From NCBI RefSeq assembly GCF_002885975.1, contig NZ_POSP01000003.1, positions 186,001-250,000 of the forward strand: a stretch of DNA of 64,000 nt, read 5' to 3'. Below the pieces are notes generated by a model. It worked only from the letters and a program-made list of their open reading frames with translations. It had not been told where the DNA came from and did not search any database. The stretch's first letter is position 1. Each line of letters begins with the position of its first letter. The DNA is from Paucibacter aquatile. Lineage in GTDB: Bacteria > Pseudomonadota > Gammaproteobacteria > Burkholderiales > Burkholderiaceae_C. Below, piece after piece: positions 9,001 to 15,307 of the stretch. A program made the position numbers and the translations under genes.

Positions 9001-11606
9001 TGCACTCGGCCGGGCTGGTGGTGCAAAGCGTCTCCAATGGCGGCGGCGTGGCCCTGGCGGCGGGACGTTTGGGCCAGGGCTTCAGCGGCACCATGAACCT
9101 GGGCTCGACGGCCACTGGCAAGAACGATTGGAAGTTCAGCGGCCTCGTGACGGCCCAACTGGACGGCGGCAGCATCAGCACCCGGGGCGATATGGCGCCG
9201 GCCTTGGTGGCCCAAACGGTCAGCGGCGGTGGCGGTTTGAGCCTGGCGCTGGCCAGCGACGCCAAGCTGGGCGGCCGGCCCGGCAGCCCCGCCTACCCGG
9301 GCGAGGATCAGCGGTCCAAGCCGGCCGTGCTCGTGAACAACCGCGCAGCCATCAGCACCACAGGGGCCGGCTCGATCGGCATCGTCGCGCAGAGCGTGGG
9401 CAATGGCGGTGGCCTGGCCTATGCCTACAACAGCGCCACACTCGGCGCGGGCGGCAGCGGCGGCCATGGCGGCACGGTGGAGGTCAACAGCTACGCCCCC
9501 ATCCGCACCTCGGGTGTGAACGCCTACGGCATCCTGGCCCAGAGCGTGGGAGGCGGTGGCGGCGCCGTGATCGGCGTGGGCAATGCCCTGAACGTGACCT
9601 ACAACAAGGGCAGTGGAGACGCCGGGGCCGTGACCGTCAATGTGTTTGCGGACATCAGCACCAGCGGAAATGGCGCTCACGCCATCGTGGCGCAGTCGAT
9701 CGCCGGCGGCGGCGGCATCGTCGCCAGCGGAACTCAGACCACCACCTACAAAGGCGGTTCCGGCAAGAGCGGCGATGTGAAGGTGAACTACGCCGCCGGT
9801 GTGAAGGTGACGGTCTCAGGCCGAGACGCACACGCCTTATGGGGCTCATCCTCGACCGACCCGGTTGTCGAGGTCGGCGAGGGTGCAAGCTTGGTGGGTG
9901 GCAGCGGCGTCGCCGCCATGTACTTCGAAGGCCCCATCAACGAGTTGCACAACCGGGGGCAAGTGGGCAGCGCCGACGGGCACGCCGGTCGCGCAGTGCA
10001 GACCACCGGAGGCGACATTGCCATCCACAACCATGGTGAGCTGCTGGGTGACCTGCACCTGACCGAGGGCGCGCGCAACGAGGTGCACAACCACAGCGGC
10101 GGCAAGATGCTGCACGGTGGCACGCTCAACCTCGGTGGCAGTGGCACGCTGCACAACCAGGGCACGATCATGCACGGCGGCGAGACCGGTGCTGCCACGC
10201 GCATCAACGGTCATCTGATTCAAGGGGAAGGCGGCACGCTGGCGCTGCGCATGGACCATGCCAGCGGGGTGGCCGATCAGTTGCACGTCACAGGCAACGC
10301 CACCCTCAAGGGCCGTTTGCAACCGGTCCTGCAGACCGCTCACGTGATCACGCCGGGCACGCACTCTCTGGGCACCATCTTCAGCGCGGGCGGGGGCCTG
10401 GACGCCAGCGCCTTGTCCGTGACCGACACGGCCATTCTGGACTTCCGCCTGCACCCCCAGGATGGCAAGCTGGGGTTCAGCGTGCATGCCGACTTCAGCC
10501 CCGAGGGCATGAACGAGGACGTGCAGCGCCTGGGCGACCTGCTGGCCTCCGCCCAGTCGGAGTCACGCGACAACTACCGCGAGCTGACCGCCCGCCTGGT
10601 GACCCTGTCAAGCCCTGAGGCGCTGCACCAGGTGTACTGGGACCTCAGCGGCGCCGGTGCCACCACGGTGGCGACGGTAGGCACTCGGCTGAGCACCCTG
10701 TTCGGGCGCCTGCTGACGGACCGCCTGGGCGCCCTGCCCGCCGCACCTTCATCGAGTCAGCTGACACGGCATGCCTGGGTCCAGGCCCTGGGTGAACGCC
10801 ACAGCGCCAGCTACGACGGCGCAGGCAGCGCGGATGTCAAGGCCCACTTGGGCGGTCTGGCCTTCGGGCTTGAAACTTCGCTCGACGCCAACACGATGGT
10901 GGGCGCTGCGCTCGCGAGCAACCGCTCCAGCCTGGAGATGTCCCACGGCTACCAGGCGCGCGGGCCTGGCGTTCAGCTGGGCGCCTATGCGGTGCGCCAG
11001 GCGGACAGCCGCTGGGGCCAGCTGTACCTGACGGGATCGTTGACGCATTCACGCCAGACGCTGGATACCGAGCGACGCTTTGAACTGACAGGCGCACACC
11101 ACCTGGCTCAGATGCGCACCCAGGCCTGGGGTGCGCGGATCGAGACCGGCCTGCGCATCAATCCTCCAGGATGGCGCATCGCCCCCTTCGCGGCCTTGCA
11201 ACTGCAGCATTTCACGATCCACGCGCACGACGAGGAGGCCTCGGCCCAGCCTCACCTGGCCCTGAGCTACCAGCGCAGCGCATTCACCCAGCTGCGCAGC
11301 GAGTTGGGCACGGCGGTGGAGGGCCGCATGATGCTGCCCAGCGGCGCCTCGCTCCAGCTGAAGGGACGCGTGGGTTGGGCTCACGAGACCTGGAGTGAGC
11401 ACCGCATGTTTGCCGCATTCAAAACCCTCAACGGACGAGCTTTCAGCGTCAACGGCCTGATGCCCACGCCCGACCTGGCCATCCTGTCCGGCCAGGCCGA
11501 GCTGCGCCTGAGCCCATCGCTGGCCGTGGAGTTCAACCTGCAGGCTGAGTACGGCCGGGACACCCGCACGCGGGCGGGTGGTGTTGCGCTGCGCTACAGC
11601 TGGTAA
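3..11606 (+). CDS. Giant Gly-rich autotransporter adhesin, probably 5' partial
   Basis: Type V secreted surface protein of at least 3843 residues. The frame is open to the left edge; the first ATG is at 75, but the basic stretch RPSRR that would form the n-region of the signal peptide lies just before it, so the true start is probably outside the window. The hydrophobic LAQGWGILCLC followed by AWPQA fits a signal peptide and cleavage site. The passenger is Gly/Ser/Ala-rich, with about 43 copies of AQS(I/V)GGGGGxGG spaced 60-100 residues apart, expected to form a long beta-helix. Residues about 1350-1533 are a foreign-looking repeat block. From about residue 3566 (HAWVQALGE) a beta-barrel translocator of roughly 275 residues ends in RYSW, the terminal aromatic typical of such barrels. 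The ligand is unknown. Confidence 0.9.
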   Translation, partial: SATDVDTSAHAFHGAFANRPSRRLMLAQGWGILCLCAPTAAWPQAVTAGPNYYVSDARSGANGTAGKDAVGGGSCVSGPVPGTPGGTGPSIDETIKLGLVSLSYPGTLIGVSSSGGNGGKGGNGDPSGQCGKGDFDGRPGGAGGSVTVFVKPGANPAEAIYSVASTGVVAISHGGSGGDGGDNTRGKDDYKGGDGGAGGAGGNVRLENALSMQVSGGLGAAGLVAQSGGGAGGTGGDAANKANAGSGKSGGTGGDVILRNTGKILTDGGNAMSAQSIGGFGGDGGVNTKSHSGSGGTGGNGGTLAVDNTGALQVGSGSRLGCSDSVTTNCNPAGGFGLAAQSVGGGGGHAGASAGLHILGADGGAAGHAGAVVVNNTGSVSVFSPASTALFAQAIGGGGGSGGMAISSGSKTTAVGGAGGAGGDGGAVTVINWNSLCTGIACNGQDRWTADDSSAGGAIALVAQSIGGGGGVGGFAKAKGKATTIFGNASAMAVGGTGGSGGAGAQVLVTHVGHLGTAEISSPGLLAQSIGGGGGSAGGALAYATALAGDSAAVSHGGAGGGGGNGGNVLVNCNSYSALSSSFSPCAGTPVLTAVRTDFRIATTGLASPGIVAQSIGGGGGAGGYAMSLSGSLIGSQSLGFGGSGGAAGTGGQVFASSNGQSINTSGAQSPGLLAQSIGGGGGSGGSTMDLSLAYTGSSASLGVGGKAGSGQAAGAVAVHNPGGVINTSGEGSQGLVAQSIGGGGGNGGSAITLAASGRYAGSLAVGGDGATGGTGGNVTLVNEDSSSNPTYGRGAITTQGSGASALVAQSIGGGGGHGGFSVALSGAEFVAGAVSVGGSGGSGNHAGTVNVTNKGALTTQGGGAPVLLAQSIGGGGGSGGHAIAGTVAGMGSISIGAGGSGGSGAAASSVQVNSTGAIAAQSSQVGHAPGILAQSIGGGGGQGGFSAAGALSFQGSVALAVGGGGGNAGSAGTVSIDHGASLLTRGAFSPGIQGQSLGGNGGSGGHTLAGALAGGLSLAANLGGGGGKGGTGGDVWLHVHGPEQRLVTEGDQSPGVLGQSLGGSGGTGGWAASASVSMAAAPSVSLGGAGGAGGKAGLVAMTARLPVQTSGHMAPGLAAQSIGGNGGSGGFTAAGSATTIVAMATSIGGTGGTGGQGGTVNIKADAPVLTSGQQSFGLLAQSIGGNGGNGGSALSASASTGNPSMAVSVGAAGAAGATGGSGQNAGNVAVVGRSTVITQGQGAVGVVAQSIGGGGGQGGATAAIAASASGGDPNNKSMAAAVTVGGKGAAGGAGAEAAVRLLDAVQTGVPSRNSASGAAGQGDRAAGVLVQSIGGSGGQGGAASSHAIAGSAAAAVAIGGGGGSGSNAGNALLNFDAQTYLASNADLLKAYGNNPAAALKHYIDWGFGEARPTQSFNAAQYMANYSDLQASFNGDLAAATNHYVSTGVSEGRSASAPAGSTPVALALTDSASAFVDPLIYIASHPDLIRALGNDPLAGLRHYRDWGYGEGRVTSSFNPAQYLANYADLRASFGNDTRAATVHWITTGQAEGRSASAAAGSTPVNKVSLPSVSTFGQQAPAMVAQSIGGGGGQGGAASASAVSNQHAASVAVGGFGAGGGDAGMVVVTPTGALNTTGAQSPGVLAQSIGGGGGHGGSASTSADGSQGAVEAAGVAAYTGLVGSTVGNATVAVAQKFSQDNGAPSSSSAKNDNGVGASLSIGGAGGLGGKGSAVAVDSSALVSTLGDLSAGLYAQSVGGGGGHGGSSTSNAKGGNSAVAVSLGGSGGTGGDAGSVQVRNSGRIGTAGTQSLGVFAQSVGGGGGDGGSVSATSQAGGKAAASLGLGGSGGGGGSGGSVNLINTGSVSTWQGNAGGLFAQSVGGGGGNGGAASTAASVTPAADDGKTSASTGTASSSPNNQSNSASAGSVSGSTPTKGGAAGASTGYAASLALGGAGGKAGHGGSVVVQHSGSVSTGLAVQEGVVHSIAHAPALLAQSVGGGGGQGGSSSSNADAAKSSVAISLGGLGAGGGDGGTVAVHASAGNLSTRGALSSGLIAQSLGGGGGNGGSSTSTASQGSSASVAMGLGGTAGGGGHGGAVTVCGTRQADGSCGTALGSSISTGGVQSHGVFAQSVGGGGGSGGAVSAAATAGDASGSDNSASTGNGSSSTSASSGVAVAAALGGSGGSGGYGGDVRLSIAASVSTLGARSTALFAQSVGGGGGEAGSSSTNASSGAHAVSLALGASGGSGGRGGNVSVDLASSAQLQTRGLMSQGLMAQSVGGGGGVAGSTSATSADAGNSNTSLALGGKAGSGQDGGIVKVNSGGSISTSGWGADGLVAQSVGGGGGTGGAASSSASTGTAAASLALGGQGGASGKGGDVAVTLFSGSVKTEAEAARALLVQSIGGGGGSGGSASSNTGGDNTKSVSLALGGQSGSSGGGQGGTVNVSTNGTVTLATQGHFAAAVMAQSIGGGGGVGGSSQSSSSAKGSSYSLGLNLGGAGGAGGNGGAVTLALRDINSNISTQGLAAFGVMAQSIGGGGGVGGAAAWQQSGSLGSVSISSQLGGSGGDGGDGGGIWLLSDQTLSTAGHLAVGLLAQSVGGGGGVGAAATSSSEGSAFSGSVNLGGSGGKGGAGGTVELALGQRVSTYGNLAHAAVAQSIGGGGGLNLSRASGTILGNSQAKAGARVLLSSSAAVETSGTGAAGLVAQSIGGGGGLSTSFGSATLGGAPGFANGGVVRLCNGLDSAGQCSGDVALTGSIRTHGALGHGLVAQSIGGGGGMVLSPENPLQTTLRSSGAIGSDVTVWTAQAISTQGHGAAGLVAQSIGAGGGLVGDHYWATGTVTHKLSMASSTDVSTGAAVSVDARKGSQAWSTSGMNAPALVAQSIGGGGGYFAHTNLTQASRVDLSFQLGGTDGSSDGGTARVNLGARAISTGDAGSLGVLAQSVAGGGGVFSWVAPTVAAPGSAASTNATLSGQLGQTGSGSRAFDASVSGSPSISTSGLHSAGLVVQSVSNGGGVALAAGRLGQGFSGTMNLGSTATGKNDWKFSGLVTAQLDGGSISTRGDMAPALVAQTVSGGGGLSLALASDAKLGGRPGSPAYPGEDQRSKPAVLVNNRAAISTTGAGSIGIVAQSVGNGGGLAYAYNSATLGAGGSGGHGGTVEVNSYAPIRTSGVNAYGILAQSVGGGGGAVIGVGNALNVTYNKGSGDAGAVTVNVFADISTSGNGAHAIVAQSIAGGGGIVASGTQTTTYKGGSGKSGDVKVNYAAGVKVTVSGRDAHALWGSSSTDPVVEVGEGASLVGGSGVAAMYFEGPINELHNRGQVGSADGHAGRAVQTTGGDIAIHNHGELLGDLHLTEGARNEVHNHSGGKMLHGGTLNLGGSGTLHNQGTIMHGGETGAATRINGHLIQGEGGTLALRMDHASGVADQLHVTGNATLKGRLQPVLQTAHVITPGTHSLGTIFSAGGGLDASALSVTDTAILDFRLHPQDGKLGFSVHADFSPEGMNEDVQRLGDLLASAQSESRDNYRELTARLVTLSSPEALHQVYWDLSGAGATTVATVGTRLSTLFGRLLTDRLGALPAAPSSSQLTRHAWVQALGERHSASYDGAGSADVKAHLGGLAFGLETSLDANTMVGAALASNRSSLEMSHGYQARGPGVQLGAYAVRQADSRWGQLYLTGSLTHSRQTLDTERRFELTGAHHLAQMRTQAWGARIETGLRINPPGWRIAPFAALQLQHFTIHAHDEEASAQPHLALSYQRSAFTQLRSELGTAVEGRMMLPSGASLQLKGRVGWAHETWSEHRMFAAFKTLNGRAFSVNGLMPTPDLAILSGQAELRLSPSLAVEFNLQAEYGRDTRTRAGGVALRYSW
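4122..4680 (+). repeat. Four-copy HYxxxGxxEGR repeat block inside the autotransporter
   Basis: Four units of about 40-45 residues, arranged as two A-B pairs. Each has the plan Y(L/M/I)A(S/N)xxDL, a short helix with xGN(N/D), then H(Y/W)xxxGxxEGR or EAR. This unit, known from calcium-binding and other large secreted bacterial proteins, is unrelated to the AQSIGGGGG repeats on both sides. Sharing between units 1/3 and 2/4 suggests duplication of a two-unit block. It interrupts the beta-helix near its first third and may bulge out as a separate domain. Confidence 0.75.
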
Positions 11607-11626
11607 AGAAAGCTGGTCAGGAAACT

Positions 11627-11655
11627 GCCCCTGCGCGCTCTGGTGCCGCAGGGGC
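11627..11655 (+). terminator. Hairpin after the autotransporter gene
   Basis: A perfect 9-bp stem (GCCCCTGCG with CGCAGGGGC) around an 11-base loop begins 20 bases after the autotransporter stop. No T-run follows, so it may be a weak or Rho-assisted terminator or an mRNA 3'-end stabiliser. Confidence 0.4.
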
Positions 11656-12511
11656 CCGCAGCAGGGCCTGGGCAATCTGAATCCGACAGACCAGGTCAAA
11701 ACGCCAGTCATCGGGCAGGCGACGATGCCGACAGGCGATTGACCATGTCCTGGGGTTCGGCATCGCCGGTGCCAGCAAGCTGACGCAGCGGGTCCATCAC
11801 GCCCCTGGGTGCCTGGGTCTGAGCTTCAAACTGGAGGCCTCGGACATCACCGGTCCGATGGGCCGCGTTCAGCGTTGCAGCAGGCAGCCTGTCCTGCGCG
11901 GCAGAGTCCCCAAGGCATCCCATCGAATCGGTTTGCGGGAACTTCTTGCTTCAGAGTTCGCCAGCAACAGGCGCAGGTCTTCGCTCAACAAGCCCCGTGG
12001 ATCACCGCATGCCAGCATCGCCTCGTGAGCCTCACGCGCCTGTACTTTGGCATTGACGCGGGCCGATGCGACGCTGCGGCAGAGGGAACAGACACTGAAG
12101 GCGGCCTCAAGACAACTGACATCATCCCTGGCCTCATTGCGACTCATGTGCGGCCATCGCCCGGCGCGTGCTTCATGGCGCGGACCGTGCGGACGTACCT
12201 AACGGGCCGGTTTGCGTCAGCAAGCCGTTCTCGAGGTTCTTCGCCCTGGCAGGGATCGGCAGTCGGTGGGCCATGGAAACTCTTGCTCGCCAGAGCGAGC
12301 GGGCCGTGATCCGACCTGGCAGCCCCACGCCCCGCATAATTGCGGCCCGCAGTCTCTGCACTACTTTCATGGGCGCCCGGTTGTGGGTACTTTTTTGGAA
12401 ACCTCGTCAAGAACACCTATGTGTACCGTTCGGGCTCGGAAATGGGATGTCGCAAATCGTCACGCCACCTTTCGGTCTTTGCTCGCGACACCTCAGACGC
12501 TGGGCCGGCGT
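11656..12511. other. Decayed intergenic stretch with no convincing intact gene
   Basis: About 850 bases without a recognisable complete gene. On the minus strand two overlapping short frames, 11869-12147 (92 codons) and 11708-11923 (71 codons), read like one disrupted protein: an Ala-rich helical run around AREAHEAMLACGDP is followed in the next frame by GDAEPQDMVNRLSA. The pattern faintly recalls a polyhydroxyalkanoate phasin, but this is only a guess. Near 12450-12490 the plus strand reads RKSSRHLSVFA, which might be a scrap of a thymidylate synthase N-terminus. Confidence 0.3.
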
Positions 12512-12832
12512 GACCGCAAGTCCTGCCCGTGCGACCAGCGCAAGCTCGACGTTTTCCTGGGCCTGCCCTTCAAAATCACCAGCAACGCCTTGCTGACCCA
12601 GATGCAGGCGCCGCAGTGCGACCTCGACGATTTCGCCTGGACCGGCGGCGATCGCCCTGTCTACAACAGCCGTATTGACCAGATGCGTACCCAGTTTGGC
12701 CGCGAGTCGCGCGCCTACCCGCAGACGAAGATCCGCCGCCGGCCGGATTCCATCTTCAGCGATGAGTTGGAGGACTTTCAGCTGCTGGGCTACGCCCCTC
12801 ACCCGGCCACCAAGGCCATGGAGGCCGTATGA
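12512..12832 (+). pseudogene. thyA: 3' remnant of thymidylate synthase
   Basis: About 105 codons match the C-terminal third of ThyA: DVFLGLPF, a shifted QCDLDDFAWTGGD, then RRPDSIF, EDFQLLGY and PHP. The first 150 or so residues, including the catalytic LPPCH cysteine, are missing. Nucleotide-binding positions are altered in what remains: by alignment to E. coli ThyA as I remember it, Asn177 reads Lys (PFKI for PFNI) and His207 reads Pro (GGDRPVY for GGDTHLY). It lies in a longer open frame beginning at 12212 whose upstream part is not ThyA-like. Its stop overlaps the folA start as ATGA, preserving the usual thyA-folA coupling. A functional ThyA or ThyX must be encoded elsewhere. Confidence 0.85.
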
Positions 12833-13368
12833 GCGAGCAGCGCACACCCGCCATTTCCACACGACCCCGGGTCGTGCTGGTCGCCGCCCTGGGCCGCGGT
12901 CGAGAGATCGGCCGCGACAACGGCTTGCTCTGGCACTTGCCTGAAGACATGGCTCATTTCAAGGCCTTGACTCAAGGACAGCCGGTGCTGATGGGTCGCA
13001 AGACCTGGGACTCCCTCCCTGAGCGTTTTCGGCCCCTGCCGGGTCGGCGCAACATGGTTCTGTCACGGCAGCCGGGTCTGATGTTGGCCGGGGCCGAGGT
13101 ATTTGCTGATGTTCCGAGTGCCTTGCGGGCCTGTGACGGCCTGCCCCAGGTCTGCGTGATCGGCGGCGCGCAGATCTACGCAGAAGCATTGGCCCATGCC
13201 GATGTGCTGGAACTGACCGAGGTGGCCGCCGATTTTGCCGATGCCGACAGCTGGTTTCCGGCCTGGCCCGCGGCCGAGTTTGCGGAGACTGGGCGGCAGA
13301 CGCTGCACAGCGAGAAAAATGGCTGGCGCTTCGACTTTGTGCGTTACGAGCGCCGCGCCCAGCCTTGA
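12829..13368 (+). CDS. folA: Dihydrofolate reductase
   Basis: Reduces dihydrofolate to tetrahydrofolate with NADPH in the cytoplasm. The 179-residue length is normal. Family signatures are present in order: the N-terminal strand VLVAALG, IGRDNGLLWHLPEDM (the substrate loop, with Asp in the LPEDM position), VLMGRKTWDSLP (NADPH site), RNMVLSR and VCVIGGAQIYAEAL. The ATG overlaps the stop of the thyA remnant by 4 bases, so translation was probably coupled to thyA originally. All key motifs look intact, unlike those of its neighbour, so the gene is probably functional. Confidence 0.96.
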   Translation: MSEQRTPAISTRPRVVLVAALGRGREIGRDNGLLWHLPEDMAHFKALTQGQPVLMGRKTWDSLPERFRPLPGRRNMVLSRQPGLMLAGAEVFADVPSALRACDGLPQVCVIGGAQIYAEALAHADVLELTEVAADFADADSWFPAWPAAEFAETGRQTLHSEKNGWRFDFVRYERRAQP

Positions 13369-13407
13369 AACAGAACGATTGGATAGCGAGAGAGGACTGA
13401 AGCCACC

Positions 13408-13983
13408 ATGTCTGGACACGGATTCCATGTGCACGGCCCGCACGACCACGAGATTGAACATGCTGCCCATGCCGACCCCAAGGGCCTGGCCGGTCAGTTG
13501 GCGGTGATCACGGCTGTCCTGGCCACTGTGGGCGCGATGTTCTCTTATATGGGCGGGGCCACACAGGCCAATGCCGGTCTGTACAAGAACGATGCCGCCA
13601 TCAAGAAGACCGAAGCGGCCAACCAATGGGCGCTCTACCAATCCAAGAGCAACAAGCAAAACATGGCCGAACTGGCCTTGGCCCTGGTGCCCGAGGACAA
13701 GAAAGCCGGCTACCAAAAGGAAGTCGAACGCTACAAGGAAGAGAAAAGCGGCATCCGAGAAAAGGCCGAAGCGCTGGACAAGGAGTCTCAGGCTTTTGAC
13801 GAAAAGAGCGCCGAGCAGATGCATTTGCACCACCGTTGGGCACAGGCCACCACCGCTTTGCAGGTTTCGATTGCCTTGGCCGCCATCGCCTTGCTGACGA
13901 AAAAGCGCTGGATGGAATGGGCCACGGTCGGCCTCGGCCTGCTGGGTTTTGGCCTGGGCGGCATGGCCGCGCTGCATCTGTAA
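13408..13983 (+). CDS. DUF4337 family membrane protein
   Basis: A 191-residue protein with a His-rich N-terminus (MSGHGFHVHGPHDHEIEH), one membrane segment near residues 30-50 (LAVITAVLATVGAMFSYMGG), a charged, helical, probably coiled-coil middle (NDAAIKKTEAANQWALYQSKS and onward) and two hydrophobic segments at the C-terminus. This matches the DUF4337 family by layout and by the conserved QWALYQSKSNK region. Function is unknown. It stands alone between folA and the pst operon, with a strong terminator downstream. Confidence 0.8.
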   Translation: MSGHGFHVHGPHDHEIEHAAHADPKGLAGQLAVITAVLATVGAMFSYMGGATQANAGLYKNDAAIKKTEAANQWALYQSKSNKQNMAELALALVPEDKKAGYQKEVERYKEEKSGIREKAEALDKESQAFDEKSAEQMHLHHRWAQATTALQVSIALAAIALLTKKRWMEWATVGLGLLGFGLGGMAALHL

Positions 13984-14097
13984 TATTTCAGTTTTCAGTC
14001 AAGGCCCGCGATTTTCACCGGCTCCCGCTGGCTTTTTCGCGCGTTTTGGCGTCCACTGCCTGGGCCGCTTGGGCCAGAAGGCAGTGACATATGACAG

Positions 14098-14130
14098 TCG
14101 CCGCCTTGTCACATGACAGGCGGCGATTTT
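14098..14130 (+). terminator. Rho-independent terminator upstream of pstS
   Basis: The arms TCGCCGCC and GGCGGCGA enclose an inner TGTCA-CA-TGACA stem with one bulged base, followed by TTTT and a T-rich stretch. It ends the DUF4337 transcript and isolates the Pho-regulated promoter that follows. Confidence 0.8.
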
Positions 14131-14155
14131 CATTTGTGACGCCGGATGTCAAATT

Positions 14156-14189
14156 CCGTCATATCTCTGTCACGACCGCTGTTTAGCAT
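14156..14189 (+). promoter_or_regulatory. Pho box and promoter of the pst operon
   Basis: Two 7-base PhoB half-sites, CCGTCAT at 14156-14162 and CTGTCAC at 14167-14173, are separated by the 4-base spacer ATCT, close to the classical CTGTCAT-N4-CTGTCAC box. A -10-like TAGCAT at 14184-14189 follows after 10 bases, the usual distance when PhoB replaces the -35 element. Further TGTCA/TGACA motifs lie at 14087-14118 and 14147, so more PhoB dimers might bind upstream. The box is 68 bases before the pstS start. Confidence 0.85.
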
Positions 14190-14240
14190 CCGGGCTGCTT
14201 CAAGACAAAGCACACCCCTTCTAATCACTGGAGTTGACGA

Positions 14241-15221
14241 ATGACCCCTTCTCGCCTTGCCGCTGCCCTGCAAATCGCAGGCTTGATGTTTGTCGCAACC
14301 TCCGCCACAGCCCAGGCTGTCAAGGTGGATCCGGCACTGCCCGCATATCAAAAGGCATCCGGCGTCTCCGGCAACTTCACCAGCGTGGGCTCTGACACGC
14401 TGAACAATCTGATGACGCTGTGGGCCGAGGAGTTCAAGCGCCTCTACCCCAACGTCAACATCCAGATCCAGGGCGCGGGTTCGTCCACCGCGCCGCCGTC
14501 CCTGACCGAAGGCGCCGCCAACTTCGGCCCGATGAGCCGTCTGATGACTGCCCGTGAAGTCGAAGGCTTCGAAAAGAAGCACGGCTACAAGCCCACCGCC
14601 GTCGGCGTGGCCATTGATGCCCTGGCTGTGTACGTCAACAAGGACAACCCGATCAAGGGCCTGACCATCACCGACCTGGACGCCATCCTGTCGGTCAGCC
14701 GCAAGTGCGGCGGCGCGTCTGACTTCACCAAGTGGGGCCAAGTCGGCCTGACTGGCGAATGGGCCAGCCGCGACATCGCCATGTACGGCCGCAACTCGGT
14801 CTCGGGCACCTACGGTTTCTTCAAGGACGTGGGCCTGTGCAAGGGCGACTTCAAGCGCAATGTGGCCGAGCAGCCGGGTTCGGCTTCGGTGGTGCAGAGC
14901 GTGTCCACCCAGATCAATGCCCTGGGCTACTCGGGCATTGGCTACAAGACCTCGGGCGTGCGCGCCCTGCCGCTGTCGAAGAAGGCCGGTGAGCCCTTCG
15001 TCGAACCCGATGCCAAGCACGCCATCGACGGCACCTACCCGCTGGCCCGCGTGTTGTACGTCTACGTGAACAAGAAGCCCAACCAGCCGCTGAACCCGCT
15101 GGAGCGCGAGTTCTTCAAGATGGTGCTGTCCAAGCAAGGTCAGGAAGTGACCATCAAGGACGGCTTCGTGCCGGTGCCCGCCGCCATGGCCACCCGCTTC
15201 CTGGCTGAGATCAGCAAGTAA
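14241..15221 (+). CDS. pstS: Phosphate ABC transporter substrate-binding protein PstS
   Basis: Periplasmic phosphate-binding component of the high-affinity Pst transporter, 326 residues. A signal peptide (LAAALQIAGLMFVATSATAQA) precedes the mature protein. The phosphate-site loops are visible: VGSDTLNNLM near residue 48, GAGSSTAPPSL near residue 75 and the RNSVSGTYGFF loop. It is the first gene behind the Pho box (SD GGAG at 14230), so it should be strongly induced by phosphate starvation. A stem-loop follows its stop. Confidence 0.95.
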   Translation: MTPSRLAAALQIAGLMFVATSATAQAVKVDPALPAYQKASGVSGNFTSVGSDTLNNLMTLWAEEFKRLYPNVNIQIQGAGSSTAPPSLTEGAANFGPMSRLMTAREVEGFEKKHGYKPTAVGVAIDALAVYVNKDNPIKGLTITDLDAILSVSRKCGGASDFTKWGQVGLTGEWASRDIAMYGRNSVSGTYGFFKDVGLCKGDFKRNVAEQPGSASVVQSVSTQINALGYSGIGYKTSGVRALPLSKKAGEPFVEPDAKHAIDGTYPLARVLYVYVNKKPNQPLNPLEREFFKMVLSKQGQEVTIKDGFVPVPAAMATRFLAEISK

Positions 15222-15243
15222 GAAGCAAGCCAGCGGATGTCGC

Positions 15244-15278
15244 GGCTGCCGCCCAGCCCTCTTGGCGCAGCGGCAGCC
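15244..15278 (+). other. Intergenic stem-loop after pstS
   Basis: A perfect 9-bp stem (GGCTGCCGC with GCGGCAGCC) with a 17-base loop lies between pstS and the next gene. There is no T-run. Structures in this position often stabilise the 5' mRNA segment or partly terminate, so that the binding protein is made in excess over the permeases; that role is inferred here. Confidence 0.5.
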
Positions 15279-15307
15279 CGACCTCAAGCTGCAAAGGAAC
15301 CCAAGCA

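Noticed and set aside
520..10200. Regular short repeats suggesting a CRISPR array
   Set aside because: The repeats encode AQSIGGGGG in one frame, differ in spacing (about 180-300 bases) and carry no unique 30-40 base spacers.
11809..12309. Plus-strand 166-codon open frame as a gene
   Set aside because: No domain, atypical composition, and it overlaps the decayed minus-strand frames without a good ribosome binding site.
12212..12511. Full-length 206-codon protein including the thyA-like part
   Set aside because: Only the part after 12512 is ThyA-like; the upstream part has no relation to the thymidylate synthase N-terminus, so it is a chance open frame fused to the remnant.
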